A DNA stretch of 64,000 nucleotides from Paracoccus seriniphilus (GTDB taxonomy: Bacteria > Pseudomonadota > Alphaproteobacteria > Rhodobacterales > Rhodobacteraceae): NCBI RefSeq assembly GCF_028553745.1, contig NZ_CP067129.1:1966501-2030500 (forward strand), written 5' to 3'. Position numbers and translations under genes: made by a program. Position 1 is the stretch's first letter. The number at the start of each line of letters is the position of its first letter. The notes below the pieces were generated by a model, which did not search any database, was not told the DNA's origin, and saw nothing but the letters and a program-made list of their open reading frames with translations. Below are positions 51,651 to 62,099 of this stretch, in pieces.

Positions 51651-52618
51651 ATGCAGGACGTTTCAACCCCGAGACGACACGCCTTGATGATGCCGCGCGT
51701 GCCGGTTGGCTTTACTATGTCGCGGGCAACACCCAAGATGAAATCGCCCGCAAGCTTGGCGTCAGCCGTCAATCCGCGCAACGCCTTGTGGCCATGGCGG
51801 TCAGCGAAAGGCTGATCAAGGTTCGGCTGGATCACCCGATCGCACGCTGCATGGATCTGGCAAACGCATTGAAAGACCGCTTTGAACTGACCCTTTGCGA
51901 GGTCGTGCCCTCGGATCCTGATGCGCCGGACCTTCTGACCGGGCTGGCCATTGCCGCCGCAGCCGAACTGGAACGCGTGCTGAAATCACCGGAACGCCGG
52001 ATCATAAGCCTCGGCACCGGTCGGGCACTGAAATCCACCGTCGAACAATTGCCACGCATGTCATGCCCGCAACATGTGATCGTTTCGCGTCTGGGCAACA
52101 TGATGCAGGATGGCTCGGCCTCGCCCTATAACGCGACGATCCGGCTTGCCGAGCGCATCGATGCGCCTCACTATCCCTATCCGCTTCCGGTGGTGGCCCG
52201 CGATGCCGCCGAACTTGCCACCTTGCAAAGCCAGGAAGCCGTGCGCAACACGATCTCTCTGTGCGAAAAGGCGCATCTGTCGCTGGTCGGCATTGGCCAG
52301 ATGGATCGCAGCGCACCGCTGTTCATTGATGGTTTCGCCAGCGCGGCAGAGATGGAGCAACTGGCCAGGGCCGGCGCTGCGGGAGAGATCACCAGTTGGG
52401 TCTATGATGCCCAGGGGCGGATCATAGATTGCGATTTCAATGCCCGCGTGGCCTCGGCCCCCCTGCCACAAGCGCCGGAAAATCAGGTCATCGCCGTAGC
52501 CGCAGGAGAAGCCAAAGTACCCGCCATGCGTGCGGCACTGACGGGACGGCTGGTCAACGGGCTGATAACGTCGGAGGCAACCGCTGAACGACTGCTGATC
52601 ATGGCCGATTCCGGATAA
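51647..52618 (+). CDS. SorC-family sugar-binding transcriptional regulator
   Basis: A 323-residue regulator starting at GTG 51647 (GTGA overlap with the HAD stop). The helix-turn-helix is TQDEIARKLGVSRQSAQRLV (29-48). The effector domain carries IISLGTGRALKSTV and LSLVGIGQMDRSAPLF, as in SorC/DeoR C-terminal sugar-phosphate domains. It should control the ABC operon downstream. Confidence 0.9.
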   Translation: MNAGRFNPETTRLDDAARAGWLYYVAGNTQDEIARKLGVSRQSAQRLVAMAVSERLIKVRLDHPIARCMDLANALKDRFELTLCEVVPSDPDAPDLLTGLAIAAAAELERVLKSPERRIISLGTGRALKSTVEQLPRMSCPQHVIVSRLGNMMQDGSASPYNATIRLAERIDAPHYPYPLPVVARDAAELATLQSQEAVRNTISLCEKAHLSLVGIGQMDRSAPLFIDGFASAAEMEQLARAGAAGEITSWVYDAQGRIIDCDFNARVASAPLPQAPENQVIAVAAGEAKVPAMRAALTGRLVNGLITSEATAERLLIMADSG

Positions 52619-52647
52619 GAAATTTTGAATTTTGTTACAGTTATTTA

Positions 52648-52676
52648 GGCCCCGCCTCTCATGCGAGAGCGGGGCC
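52648..52676 (+). terminator. Terminator after the SorC-type regulator
   Basis: A near-perfect hairpin, GGCCCCGC-CTCTC-ATGC-GAGAG-CGGGGCC, followed by TTTC. It separates the regulator transcript from the transport operon. Confidence 0.72.
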
Positions 52677-52692
52677 TTTCCATAGATCCATC

Positions 52693-52739
52693 TTGACAGA
52701 ATGCCTGCAAGTTGTGAGTATTTGCCCATGGGATTGGCA
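52693..52739 (+). promoter_or_regulatory. Promoter and possible operator of the polyol transport operon
   Basis: TTGACA (52693-52698), a 17-base spacer and GAGTAT (52716-52721). An inverted TGCC...GGCA element (52723-52739) overlaps the expected start site and is a candidate site for the SorC-type protein encoded upstream. GGGAGG precedes the ATG of the binding-protein gene. Confidence 0.6.
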
Positions 52740-52766
52740 TATGCCCAGATCTAAGGGAGGATCACG

Positions 52767-54098
52767 ATGAACAAGACAATACGCGCCGCCATGGGCGCCA
52801 CCGCGCTTTGTGCGCTTGCGGGCACTGCCCTTGCCCAGGATAGCGTCACCCTGACCATCGCCACCGTGAACAACGGCGACATGATCCGCATGCAGAGCCT
52901 GTCGGATGAGTTCACCGCACAGCACCCCGGCATCAAACTGGAATGGGTCACGCTTGAGGAAAACGTCCTGCGCCAGCGCGTCACCACCGATGTCGCGACC
53001 AGTGGTGCCTCTCATGACGCGCAATATGATGTTGTCACGGTCGGCACCTACGAGGTTCCGATCTGGGCCGGGCAAGGTTGGCTTGTGCCCCTGAACGATC
53101 TGCCTGCCGAATATGACGTCGACGACCTGCTGCCCGCCATTCGCAATGGCCTGACCATTGATGGCGAACTGTTTGCCGCGCCCTTCTATGGCGAAAGCTC
53201 GATGGTGATGTATCGCAAGGACCTGATGGAGAAAGCCGGGCTGGAAATGCCTGACGCACCCAGTTGGGACCTCATCAAGCAAGCCGCTGCGGCCATGACC
53301 GACAAGGACAACGAAGTCTATGGCATCTGTCTGCGCGGCAAGGCCGGATGGGGCGAAAACGTCGCATTCCTGTCGGCGATGGCGAACAGCTATGGCGCCC
53401 GCTGGTTCGACGAGAACTGGACCCCCCAGTTCGACAGCGAGCCGTGGCGCAACACGCTGACCGACTACCTGGACCTGGTGACCAATTACGGCCCCCCCGG
53501 AGCAGCCAGCAACGGTTTCAATGAAAACCTGGCACTGTTCCAACAGGGCAAATGCGGCATGTGGATCGACGCCACCGTCGCGGCCTCTTTCGTGACCAAT
53601 CCCGATGAATCGACGGTTGCCGATCAGGTCGGTTTCGCACTTGCGCCCGATAACGGTCTGGGAAAGCGCGGCAACTGGCTGTGGGCATGGACCCTTGGCA
53701 TTCCGGCAGGATCGCAGCATGTCGATGCCGCCAAGCAATTCGTCGCCTGGGCCACATCCAAGGAATATACCGCGCTGATCGCCGAGAACGAAGGCTGGGC
53801 CAATGTTCCGCCGGGCACGCGCAAATCCCTCTATGACAACCCCGAATACCAGAAGGTGCCTTTCGCGAAGATGACTCTGGAAAGCATCATGGCCGCGGAT
53901 CCGATCAATCCCACCGTGGACCCCGTCCCCTATACCGGCGTGCAATTCGTCGCGATCCCGGAATTTCAGGGTATCGGAACCCTGGTCGGGCAACAGTTTT
54001 CGGCCGCTCTCGCAGGGCAGGTCTCGGCTGAACAGGCGCTCCAGAATGCCCAGCAGCTGACGACACGGGAAATGACCCGCGCGGGGTATTTCAAGTAG
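52767..54098 (+). CDS. smoE: Sorbitol/mannitol ABC transporter periplasmic binding protein
   Basis: A 443-residue extracellular solute-binding protein with a signal peptide (MNKTIRAAMGATALCALAGTALA). LSDEFTAQHPGIKLEWVTLEEN and YRKDLMEKAGLEMPDAPSW are family-1 binding-protein features. The gene context (two permeases, ATPase, mannitol dehydrogenase) equals the smo operon of Rhodobacter sphaeroides, so sorbitol, mannitol or arabitol is the likely ligand. Confidence 0.85.
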   Translation: MNKTIRAAMGATALCALAGTALAQDSVTLTIATVNNGDMIRMQSLSDEFTAQHPGIKLEWVTLEENVLRQRVTTDVATSGASHDAQYDVVTVGTYEVPIWAGQGWLVPLNDLPAEYDVDDLLPAIRNGLTIDGELFAAPFYGESSMVMYRKDLMEKAGLEMPDAPSWDLIKQAAAAMTDKDNEVYGICLRGKAGWGENVAFLSAMANSYGARWFDENWTPQFDSEPWRNTLTDYLDLVTNYGPPGAASNGFNENLALFQQGKCGMWIDATVAASFVTNPDESTVADQVGFALAPDNGLGKRGNWLWAWTLGIPAGSQHVDAAKQFVAWATSKEYTALIAENEGWANVPPGTRKSLYDNPEYQKVPFAKMTLESIMAADPINPTVDPVPYTGVQFVAIPEFQGIGTLVGQQFSAALAGQVSAEQALQNAQQLTTREMTRAGYFK

Positions 54099-54105
54099 GC
54101 CGAAC

Positions 54106-54136
54106 GGCGGGCCAGCCCTCCTCCGGCCGGCCCGCC
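54106..54136 (+). promoter_or_regulatory. Intercistronic hairpin after the binding-protein gene
   Basis: GGCGGGCC (54106-54113) pairs with GGCCCGCC (54129-54136), followed by AATTTCTT. Such hairpins between binding protein and permease genes stabilise the first cistron and reduce read-through, giving excess binding protein. Full termination is unlikely because the operon continues. Confidence 0.6.
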
Positions 54137-54230
54137 AATTTCTTCAAGAACAGCAGACGCCGCGACACTTCTACCGATGCGCTTCAACTTGTGAAGCGCA
54201 TGAGATGTCGCGATCCGAAAGGCGATTCCA

Positions 54231-55103
54231 ATGGCAACCAAGGCATCGAAAACAGCCGCGCGGTTGATGATCTCGCCCGCCGTCATCCTCTTGTTGATGT
54301 GGATGATCGTGCCCCTGGCGATGACCGTGTATTTCTCGCTTCTCCGCTACAACCTGTTGATGCCGGGTATGGAAAGCTGGGCGGGGTTGGAAAACTACCG
54401 CTATTTCTTCAGCGACCCCGCATTCACCTCGGCTCTGGTCAATACGCTGCTGCTGGTGGGCGGCGTGCTTCTGGTCAGCGTGACAGGCGGAGTCCTGATG
54501 GCCCTGCTGCTGGACCAGCCGTTCTGGGGACAGGGCTTCGTCCGCCTTCTGGTGCTGGCCCCCTTCTTCGTCATGCCGACGGTCTCGGCGCTGGTCTGGA
54601 AGAACATGTTCATGAACCCGGTGAACGGCATCTTTGCCTGGCTGTTCAAAACCCTTGGCATGCAGCCGGTCGACTTTCTGACCGAAGCACCCTTGATGTC
54701 GATCATCGGCATCGTCAGCTGGCAATGGCTGCCCTTTGCCTCGCTGATCCTGCTGACGGCGATGCAATCCCTGGACAGCGAACAGCTGGAAGCCGCCGAA
54801 ATGGACGGCGCGCCAACGCTCAAGCGGTTCTGGTTCATCATTCTGCCGCATCTGTCGCGCGCGATCACCGTCGTCATCCTGATCGAGACCATCTTCCTTC
54901 TGTCGGTCTTTGCCGAGATCCTGGTGACAACCAATGGCGGCCCCGGCACAGCCACGACCAATCTGACCTTCCTTGTCTACGTCCAGTCGCTGCTGCAGTT
55001 CGATGTCGGACTGGGATCGGCGGGGGGCGTTGTCGCCATCATCCTGGCCAATATCGTTGCCATCTTCCTGATGCGGATGATCGGCAAGAATCTGGACGCG
55101 TGA
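54231..55103 (+). CDS. smoF: Polyol ABC transporter permease (SmoF-like)
   Basis: A 290-residue permease with six membrane helices. EQLEAAEMDGAPTLKRFWFIILPHL is the EAA-type cytoplasmic loop that contacts the ATPase. It follows the hairpin and precedes the second permease by 14 bases. The MalF-type longer N-terminus fits the first permease of the pair. Confidence 0.87.
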   Translation: MATKASKTAARLMISPAVILLLMWMIVPLAMTVYFSLLRYNLLMPGMESWAGLENYRYFFSDPAFTSALVNTLLLVGGVLLVSVTGGVLMALLLDQPFWGQGFVRLLVLAPFFVMPTVSALVWKNMFMNPVNGIFAWLFKTLGMQPVDFLTEAPLMSIIGIVSWQWLPFASLILLTAMQSLDSEQLEAAEMDGAPTLKRFWFIILPHLSRAITVVILIETIFLLSVFAEILVTTNGGPGTATTNLTFLVYVQSLLQFDVGLGSAGGVVAIILANIVAIFLMRMIGKNLDA

Positions 55104-55117
55104 GGAGATAACCGACC

Positions 55118-55948
55118 ATGGCACGCGCAATCACCCCCCGCCGCAAGGCGATCATGACCGTCATCGCCTGGACGATCGGCCTTCTGATCTTCTTTCCGAT
55201 CTTCTGGACAGTCCTGACCAGCTTCAAGACCGAGGCCGAGGCCGTCGCGACCCCGCCCCGTTTCCTGTTCTTTGACTGGACACTGGAAAACTATGCCGCC
55301 GTGCAGGAACGCTCGAACTACTTCCGGCATTTCTGGAACTCGGTCGTGATCTCCTTCGGCTCGACGCTGATCGGGCTGATCATTGCCATCCCCGCGGCCT
55401 GGGCCATGGCCTTTGTGCCGGGCAAGCGCACCAAGGATGTGCTGATGTGGATGCTGTCCACCAAGATGCTGCCGCCGGTCGGCGTGCTGGTGCCGCTGTA
55501 TCTGCTGTTTCGCAACACGGGTCTGCTGGACACGCGCAGCGGTCTGATCATCATCCTGACGCTGATCAACCTGCCGATCATCATCTGGATGCTCTATACC
55601 TATTTCCGGGAAATCCCGGGCGAGATCCTCGAGGCCGCGCGCATGGATGGCGCCACGCTGAAATCGGAAATCCTCTACGTGCTGACGCCGATGGCCGTAC
55701 CGGGCATCGCCTCGACCCTGCTGCTGAATGTCATCCTGTCCTGGAACGAGGCATTCTGGACACTGAACCTGACAGCTGCGAATGCCGCGCCGCTGACGGC
55801 CTTCATCGCCAGCTATTCCAGCCCCGAAGGGCTGTTCTATGCGAAACTCAGCGCGGCCTCGACCATGGCCATCGCGCCGATCCTGATCCTTGGCTGGTTC
55901 AGCCAAAAGCAACTTGTTCGCGGCCTGACCTTTGGCGCGGTGAAGTAA
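55118..55948 (+). CDS. smoG: Polyol ABC transporter permease (SmoG-like)
   Basis: A 276-residue permease, MalG-type. EILEAARMDGATLKSEILYVLTPM is its EAA loop. LSWNEAFWTLNLTAANAAPLTAFIASY and a helical C-terminus complete the fold. AGGAG is present before the start. It is 12 bases upstream of the ATPase gene. Confidence 0.88.
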   Translation: MARAITPRRKAIMTVIAWTIGLLIFFPIFWTVLTSFKTEAEAVATPPRFLFFDWTLENYAAVQERSNYFRHFWNSVVISFGSTLIGLIIAIPAAWAMAFVPGKRTKDVLMWMLSTKMLPPVGVLVPLYLLFRNTGLLDTRSGLIIILTLINLPIIIWMLYTYFREIPGEILEAARMDGATLKSEILYVLTPMAVPGIASTLLLNVILSWNEAFWTLNLTAANAAPLTAFIASYSSPEGLFYAKLSAASTMAIAPILILGWFSQKQLVRGLTFGAVK

Positions 55949-55960
55949 CGGAGACAAATC

Positions 55961-56968
<1,008 letters not shown>

Positions 56969-57131
56969 AGAAGAAACAGGCTGGGGTGCGCCGCAAGGGC
57001 GCTGCCCCGGACCGTCCTGAACAGATATCACCGGCGGCGCGGGCGATGCGCCGCATTTCCGGTCCATGACAGCCCGACACGCGCAATCCCTCGCTTTGCG
57101 ACATGACGGGCCTTTGACGAAAGGTTCCGCG

Positions 57132-58610
57132 ATGACGACCCCCCTGTCACTCTCTGCGCTTGATCAACTGCCGCAATCCGTCGAGACCCCCGGCTATCGG
57201 CGCGATGATCTTTCGCCCGGCATCCTGCATGTCGGGGTCGGCAATTTTCACCGCGCACATATGGGTTATTATCTCGACCGGCTGTTCGAGCTGGGCGAAA
57301 GCCATGACTGGGCGCTGGTCGGCGCAGGCGTGCGCGCCGGAGACAGCGTCATGCGCGCGCGGCTGGAACGGCAGGACTGGCTGACCACCCTGATCGAACT
57401 GGACCCCAAGGGGCTGAATGCCCGCGTGATCGGGTCGATGATCGATTTCGTGGACGTCGATCCGCAGTCCGTCATTGCCGCCATGGCCGATCCGGCCATC
57501 CGCATCCTGTCACTGACCATCACCGAGGGTGGCTATTACGTCGATGCCAAGACCGACGGTTTCGATGCCAGCCATCCCGACATGGTCCATGACGCCGCCC
57601 ATCCCGACGAACCGAAAAGCGTCTTTGGCATGATTCTGGCGGCCCTGCGCCGACGCCGTGCTGCGGGCCTGCCCCCCTTTACCGTCATGTCCTGTGACAA
57701 CCTGCCCGAAAACGGCCATGTCTGCGCCCGCACGGTCACTGAACTGGCACAGCTGTCCGATCCCGATCTGGCGCTTTGGGTGCGCGACAATGTGGCCTTC
57801 CCCAACTCCATGGTCGATTGCATCACGCCTGCAACCTCGGATCGCGAAAGGGCCCTTGTGCGCGAACGTTTCGGGATCAGCGACGATGCCGTCGTCGTTT
57901 GCGAGCCTTTCCGGCAATGGGTCCTGGAGGACAACTTCCCCCAGGGCCGTCCTGCGCTGGAACGCGTCGGTGCAGAATTTGTCAATGATGTCAGCAAGCA
58001 TGAACTGATGAAGCTGCGCATCCTCAATGGCGGACATGCCGCCATCGCCTATCCCTCTGCCCTGCTGGGCCATCATTTCGTGCATGAGGCCATGGCAGAT
58101 CCGCTGATCACCGCATGGCTGTCGGCGCTGGAAAGCCGCGAGATCATTCCGACGCTGGATCCCATCGAAGGTGTGAATTTCGCCAGCTACCTTGACCTGA
58201 TCGTCTCGCGCTTTGCCAATCCCGAAATCGGCGATACCATCGCGCGCCTCTGCCAGGACGGATCGAACCGGCAGCCGAAATTCATCCTGCCGACGCTGGC
58301 CGACGGGCTGCGCGGCGATGGCGCGATTGACGGTCTGGCGCAAGAAGTCGCCTTCTGGTGCCGCTATTGCGAAGGCAGTGACGAGGCCGGGAATGCGCTG
58401 CCGCCCAATGACGACAATCACGAGATGCTGCGCCGTCTTGCGCTGGCATCGCGTCAGGATCCACAGGCCTTCCTTGAAAACCGCGCGGTATTCGGGGCGC
58501 TGGCCGACAATCCGCGCTTTTGCAAAAGCTTTGCCGAGCGCCTGACGCTGATCCATGAACATGGCGTGCGCGCGGCCATAGCGGACTATCTGGGATCGGG
58601 CGCGATCTGA
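57132..58610 (+). CDS. mtlK: Mannitol 2-dehydrogenase (polyol dehydrogenase)
   Basis: A 492-residue long-chain NAD-dependent polyol dehydrogenase. ILHVGVGNFHRAHMGYYLDRL is the NAD-binding start, MSCDNLPENGHV and SMVDCITPAT follow, and KLRILNGGHAAIAYPSALLGHHFVHEAM contains the catalytic Lys/Asn-His set. The start at 57132 (MTTPLSLSALDQ) has AAAGG upstream; 22 extra codons would be unusual. It oxidises mannitol (also arabitol or sorbitol in some) to the ketose, matching the transporter. Confidence 0.9.
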   Translation: MTTPLSLSALDQLPQSVETPGYRRDDLSPGILHVGVGNFHRAHMGYYLDRLFELGESHDWALVGAGVRAGDSVMRARLERQDWLTTLIELDPKGLNARVIGSMIDFVDVDPQSVIAAMADPAIRILSLTITEGGYYVDAKTDGFDASHPDMVHDAAHPDEPKSVFGMILAALRRRRAAGLPPFTVMSCDNLPENGHVCARTVTELAQLSDPDLALWVRDNVAFPNSMVDCITPATSDRERALVRERFGISDDAVVVCEPFRQWVLEDNFPQGRPALERVGAEFVNDVSKHELMKLRILNGGHAAIAYPSALLGHHFVHEAMADPLITAWLSALESREIIPTLDPIEGVNFASYLDLIVSRFANPEIGDTIARLCQDGSNRQPKFILPTLADGLRGDGAIDGLAQEVAFWCRYCEGSDEAGNALPPNDDNHEMLRRLALASRQDPQAFLENRAVFGALADNPRFCKSFAERLTLIHEHGVRAAIADYLGSGAI

Positions 58611-58628
58611 CAGCCGTTGAACAATATC

Positions 58629-58654
58629 CGCCCGCGCACCCTTTCGCGCGGGCG
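58629..58654 (+). terminator. Terminator of the polyol operon
   Basis: A nine-pair GC stem CGCCCGCGC / GCGCGGGCG with an 8-base loop, then TCGTTCT. It lies 18 bases after the mtlK stop. Confidence 0.65.
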
Positions 58655-58715
58655 TCGTTCTGCTATCAGTCTGGCGATCCCGCGCCCGTTGCGGGGGAAC
58701 CAAACAGGAGCGGGC

Positions 58716-59453
58716 ATGTTTGAAATCGGATATCTGGGCGCGGCCATTGCCGGATTGCTGTCATTCCTGTCCCCCTGCATCCTGCCGATGGTGCCCTTCT
58801 ACCTGTCCTATATGGCCGGAATTTCCATGGCCGAACTGCGCAGCGACGGGCGCATTTCGGCGGGGGCGCAGCGCCGTCTGGTCCTGTCCGCTATCGCCTT
58901 TGCCCTGGGCGTGACCAGTATTTTCGTGCTGCTGGGTCTGGGTGCGACAGCGCTGGGGCAGCTCTTTGCACAATGGCGTCAACCGCTGTCCTATCTGGCT
59001 GCGGCCATTCTGGCCCTGTTCGGGCTGCATTTCCTTGGCGTGCTGCGGATTCCTTTCCTGTATCGCGAAGCCCGGATCGAGGGGCCAGCCCGCCCCGCCT
59101 CTCTGCTGGGGGCCTATGTCATGGGGCTGGCATTCGGATTTGGATGGACCCCCTGCGTCGGCCCGGCGCTGACGGCGATCCTGATGGTGGCTTCGGTCTC
59201 GCAGGATCTGTGGCGGGGCGGCAGCTTGCTGCTGGTTTACGGGCTGGCGATGACCCTGCCCTTCGTGCTGGCGGCCTTTTTTGCCAAACCGTTTCTGGCA
59301 TGGGCCAATCGCAACCGCCGCTATCTTCGCCATGTCGAACGGGTAATGGGGATCATGCTGATCGTCTTTGCCTTGCTGATCGCCACCAATACCGTCAACC
59401 TGATTGCCGACTGGATGATCCGCAATTTCGACTGGACCGCCACACTGACCTGA
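58716..59453 (+). CDS. ccdA: Cytochrome c biogenesis protein CcdA
   Basis: A 245-residue membrane protein with six helices. The redox-active Cys pair is in LSPCILPMVPFYL (Cys21) and GWTPCVGPAL (about residue 147). It moves reducing equivalents across the membrane to periplasmic thioredoxins. The start MFEIGYLGAAIAGLL was chosen after the leader-like upstream sequence. In Paracoccus the related SoxV has the same role; the following thioredoxin supports that reading. Confidence 0.92.
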   Translation: MFEIGYLGAAIAGLLSFLSPCILPMVPFYLSYMAGISMAELRSDGRISAGAQRRLVLSAIAFALGVTSIFVLLGLGATALGQLFAQWRQPLSYLAAAILALFGLHFLGVLRIPFLYREARIEGPARPASLLGAYVMGLAFGFGWTPCVGPALTAILMVASVSQDLWRGGSLLLVYGLAMTLPFVLAAFFAKPFLAWANRNRRYLRHVERVMGIMLIVFALLIATNTVNLIADWMIRNFDWTATLT

Positions 59454-59465
59454 CATGAGGCCGAG

Positions 59466-60035
59466 ATGAGTTTTCTTCGATCAATTCTGCCCCCGCTGCT
59501 GTTCGCGGCCACGCTGGCCTCGCCCCTGTCCGCCGCGACGCTCGGCGATGACGGTCTGCATGACGAGCCCTGGATCCGCGAGACATTCAAGGATCTGCGC
59601 GAGGATCTGGCCGAAGCCAACTCCGAGAACAAGCGGCTGATGGTGCTGATCGAACAGCGCGGCTGCATCTATTGCACCCGCATGCATGAAGAGGTGTTTT
59701 CCGATCCCGAGATCGCCAGCTATATCGCGGACAATTATTTCGTGGTGCAGCTGAACATGTTCGGCGATGTCGAGGTGACCGATTTCGATGGCACCGAGCT
59801 GAGCGAAAAGAAGATGGTCAACCGCTGGGGTGCGATCTTCACGCCCACCATGTTGTTTCTGCCCGAAGAGGTGCCCGAAGATGTCAGCGCCGCACAGGCT
59901 GCAGTGGCCACCATGCCCGGCGCCTTTGAAAAAGGGACCACGCTGTTCCTGTTTCAATGGGTCCGCGAACATGGATATGAAAAGGAACAGAATTTCCAGC
60001 GCTACATGGCCGAAAAGCTGGCCGGACAGGACTAG
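59466..60035 (+). CDS. Periplasmic thioredoxin-fold protein (SoxW-like)
   Basis: A 189-residue protein with a signal peptide (to about residue 23, SAA), and a thioredoxin-type active site Cys67-Ile-Tyr-Cys70 within IEQRGCIYCTRMHEEVF. The cis-Pro is in FTPTMLF. Its length and CxxC setting match SoxW-type proteins reduced by CcdA/SoxV. It is 12 bases after ccdA. No other sox genes are visible. Confidence 0.87.
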   Translation: MSFLRSILPPLLFAATLASPLSAATLGDDGLHDEPWIRETFKDLREDLAEANSENKRLMVLIEQRGCIYCTRMHEEVFSDPEIASYIADNYFVVQLNMFGDVEVTDFDGTELSEKKMVNRWGAIFTPTMLFLPEEVPEDVSAAQAAVATMPGAFEKGTTLFLFQWVREHGYEKEQNFQRYMAEKLAGQD

Positions 60036-60041
60036 GACACC

Positions 60042-60434
60042 CTAGGCGCCCCCGTTCAGACCCGTTTCGCGCAGATAGTGGCGCACCGCATCCGCAACAT
60101 GGCGGAACCGGTCGCCGCCCAGATGCTTGCCGCCATACCAGCGCGTCACGATGATCACGTGATCCTGCAGCCCGGCCCTTTCCAGCATCTGCAGCATCAA
60201 TGCGCCTGCGCCGGATTCACCATCGTCATCCTTGACCGGCTCACCCGACAGGATTGCGGCCCAGCTGTTATGCGTGGCCTTGGCAAAGCGCTTGTTGCGC
60301 TTCAGCTGCGCCAACAGGGCCGCGACCTCTTCGCGGGTCGAGGCCGCTCCGCCCGAGACCGCATAGCGCGACCCGCGGTCGGAAATGATCTTGTCAAATA
60401 TCTGCATCCGTTCCTGCAACCGCCCTGCATCCAT
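60042..60434 (-). CDS. YigZ/IMPACT-family protein
   Basis: A 130-residue protein. RGSRYAVSGGAASTREEVAALLAQLKRN, AKATHNSWAAIL, DDDGESGAGALMLQML and VIIVTRWYGGKHLGGDRF are the UPF0029/IMPACT signature blocks. It lacks the C-terminal RNA-binding domain of longer YigZ proteins. ATG 60434 and 60407 are both possible; the longer frame to 60599 is not supported. Confidence 0.87.
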   Translation of the reverse strand: MDAGRLQERMQIFDKIISDRGSRYAVSGGAASTREEVAALLAQLKRNKRFAKATHNSWAAILSGEPVKDDDGESGAGALMLQMLERAGLQDHVIIVTRWYGGKHLGGDRFRHVADAVRHYLRETGLNGGA

Positions 60435-60546
60435 TCCGCTGCCTTGCCAGATAGCATCGCGGCGGGGCGGATGGCACCCCGATGACAGGCTTCCACCACG
60501 GGCGGTGGCATGGCAGTTTGTCCCTGTTCCCGACCGGAGTTCCGCC

Positions 60547-61887
60547 ATGCTGCCCAGCAGAACCGACTTTCCCGAAGATTTCATCTTTGGTGCCGCCACC
60601 GCCGCCTATCAGATCGAAGGATCCCGATTCGGCGGAGCCGGTCCATCGCATTGGGACAGTTTCGCGGCAACGCCGGGCAATATCTCCGACAGCAGCAGCG
60701 GCGCATTTGCTTGCGACCATTTCCATCTTTGGGAAGGCGATCTGGACCTGATGCGCGATGCGGGCTTTGACGCCTATCGCTTTTCGACAAGCTGGGCACG
60801 GGTCATGCCTGATGGGCGCAACCCAAATCCGCAAGGGCTGGATTTCTATGATCGCCTGGTGGATGGCATGCTGAAACGTGGCCTGAAACCCTTTCTGACG
60901 CTGTATCACTGGGATCTGCCCGCCGCGCTGGCCGATCGGGGCGGCTGGCGAAATCGGGATAGCGCGCTGTGGTTTGCCGATTATGCCCGCGTGGTTCATG
61001 CCCGTCTTGGCGACCGGCTGACCAGCACCGCCACCTTGAACGAGCCATGGTGCATCGCCTGGCTGTCACATTTCCTTGGCCATCACGCGCCGGGGCTGCG
61101 CGACATCCGGGCGACGGCCCGCGCCATGCATCATGTCCTGCTGGCCCATGCGCAGGGCATTGCCACGCTGCGGGCCGAAGGCGCGAAAAATCTGGGCATC
61201 GTGCTGAATTTCGAAACTGCACATCCGGCCGATGACAGCCAGCAGTCGCAACTGGCCGCGCAGCGACAAGACGCGATCTACAATCAATGGTTCATTCGCG
61301 CGCTTATGGGACAGGGTTACCCCCCTGCCGCGCTGGAAGGGCTGGAGCCGCATCTGCCGCAGGGGTGGCAGGATGACATGCAGGCGATTGCCGCGCCACT
61401 GGATTGGCTGGGCGTCAATTACTATACCCGCACCCTGCATGCCCATGCCCCCGGCCTCTGGCCCAATGACCAGGCCAGCCACGGCCCCTTGCCAAAAACG
61501 CAGATGGGCTGGGAAATCCGCCCCGAAGGCCTGAGCGAATTCCTGTTGCGGCTGTCGCGTGACCATATCGGCGATCTGCCTGTTCATGTCACCGAAAACG
61601 GCATGGCCCTGGCCACCTCCGGGGACATCACCGATGACCGGCCCCGCATCGCCTTCATCCGCGATCACCTGCTGGCCTGCCAGAACGCGCTGGCCCGGGG
61701 CGTCAATCTGCACGGCTATTTCTATTGGTCTCTGCTGGACAATTACGAATGGGCGCATGGCTATGGACCACGCTTCGGACTTGTTCACGTCGACTACGAC
61801 ACATTGGCGCGCAGTCCGAAAGCCAGCTGGCATGCCTTTCGCGCCATGTTGGGCGGACAGGTCACGGCGCCACGCGGTTGCGCGTGA
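60547..61887 (+). CDS. bglA: GH1 beta-glucosidase
   Basis: A 446-residue family 1 glycoside hydrolase. FPEDFIFGAATAAYQIEGS is the standard opening; the acid/base is Glu166 in TLNEPW and the nucleophile Glu350 in VTENG. LYHWDLPAAL, WLGVNYYTRTL and the aglycone-site NYEWAHGYGPRFGLVHVDY are present. There is no signal peptide, so it is cytoplasmic. The full family length is kept. Confidence 0.95.
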   Translation: MLPSRTDFPEDFIFGAATAAYQIEGSRFGGAGPSHWDSFAATPGNISDSSSGAFACDHFHLWEGDLDLMRDAGFDAYRFSTSWARVMPDGRNPNPQGLDFYDRLVDGMLKRGLKPFLTLYHWDLPAALADRGGWRNRDSALWFADYARVVHARLGDRLTSTATLNEPWCIAWLSHFLGHHAPGLRDIRATARAMHHVLLAHAQGIATLRAEGAKNLGIVLNFETAHPADDSQQSQLAAQRQDAIYNQWFIRALMGQGYPPAALEGLEPHLPQGWQDDMQAIAAPLDWLGVNYYTRTLHAHAPGLWPNDQASHGPLPKTQMGWEIRPEGLSEFLLRLSRDHIGDLPVHVTENGMALATSGDITDDRPRIAFIRDHLLACQNALARGVNLHGYFYWSLLDNYEWAHGYGPRFGLVHVDYDTLARSPKASWHAFRAMLGGQVTAPRGCA

Positions 61888-61934
61888 ACCCGTCAGAGTC
61901 TATCTGCTGGGCAAGCTAACCATGTGAGGCAGCC

Positions 61935-62099
61935 ATGATCGTTATCCTTGCCCTTCTTATCGGCATGACAGTGGGCTGGTATCGCGCTGCCCGTCTTGGC
62001 GGAGTGGCCCGCGACAAGGTTCAATATGCCGCCGCATTCGGTCTGGCCTTTGCCATGCTGGGCCTGTTTGCCACCGTCATCATCGAACGGCTGGCGTAA
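61935..62099 (+). CDS. Small membrane protein coupled to the CoxE gene
   Basis: A 54-residue protein: MIVILALLIGMTVGWYRAARL, then a short charged loop and AAFGLAFAMLGLFATVIIERLA. Two helices are clear. AGGC lies upstream and its TAA overlaps the next ATG (TAATG at 62097-62101), a coupling that supports translation. Similar short membrane proteins precede coxE-type genes in related bacteria; the function is unknown. Confidence 0.75.
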   Translation: MIVILALLIGMTVGWYRAARLGGVARDKVQYAAAFGLAFAMLGLFATVIIERLA

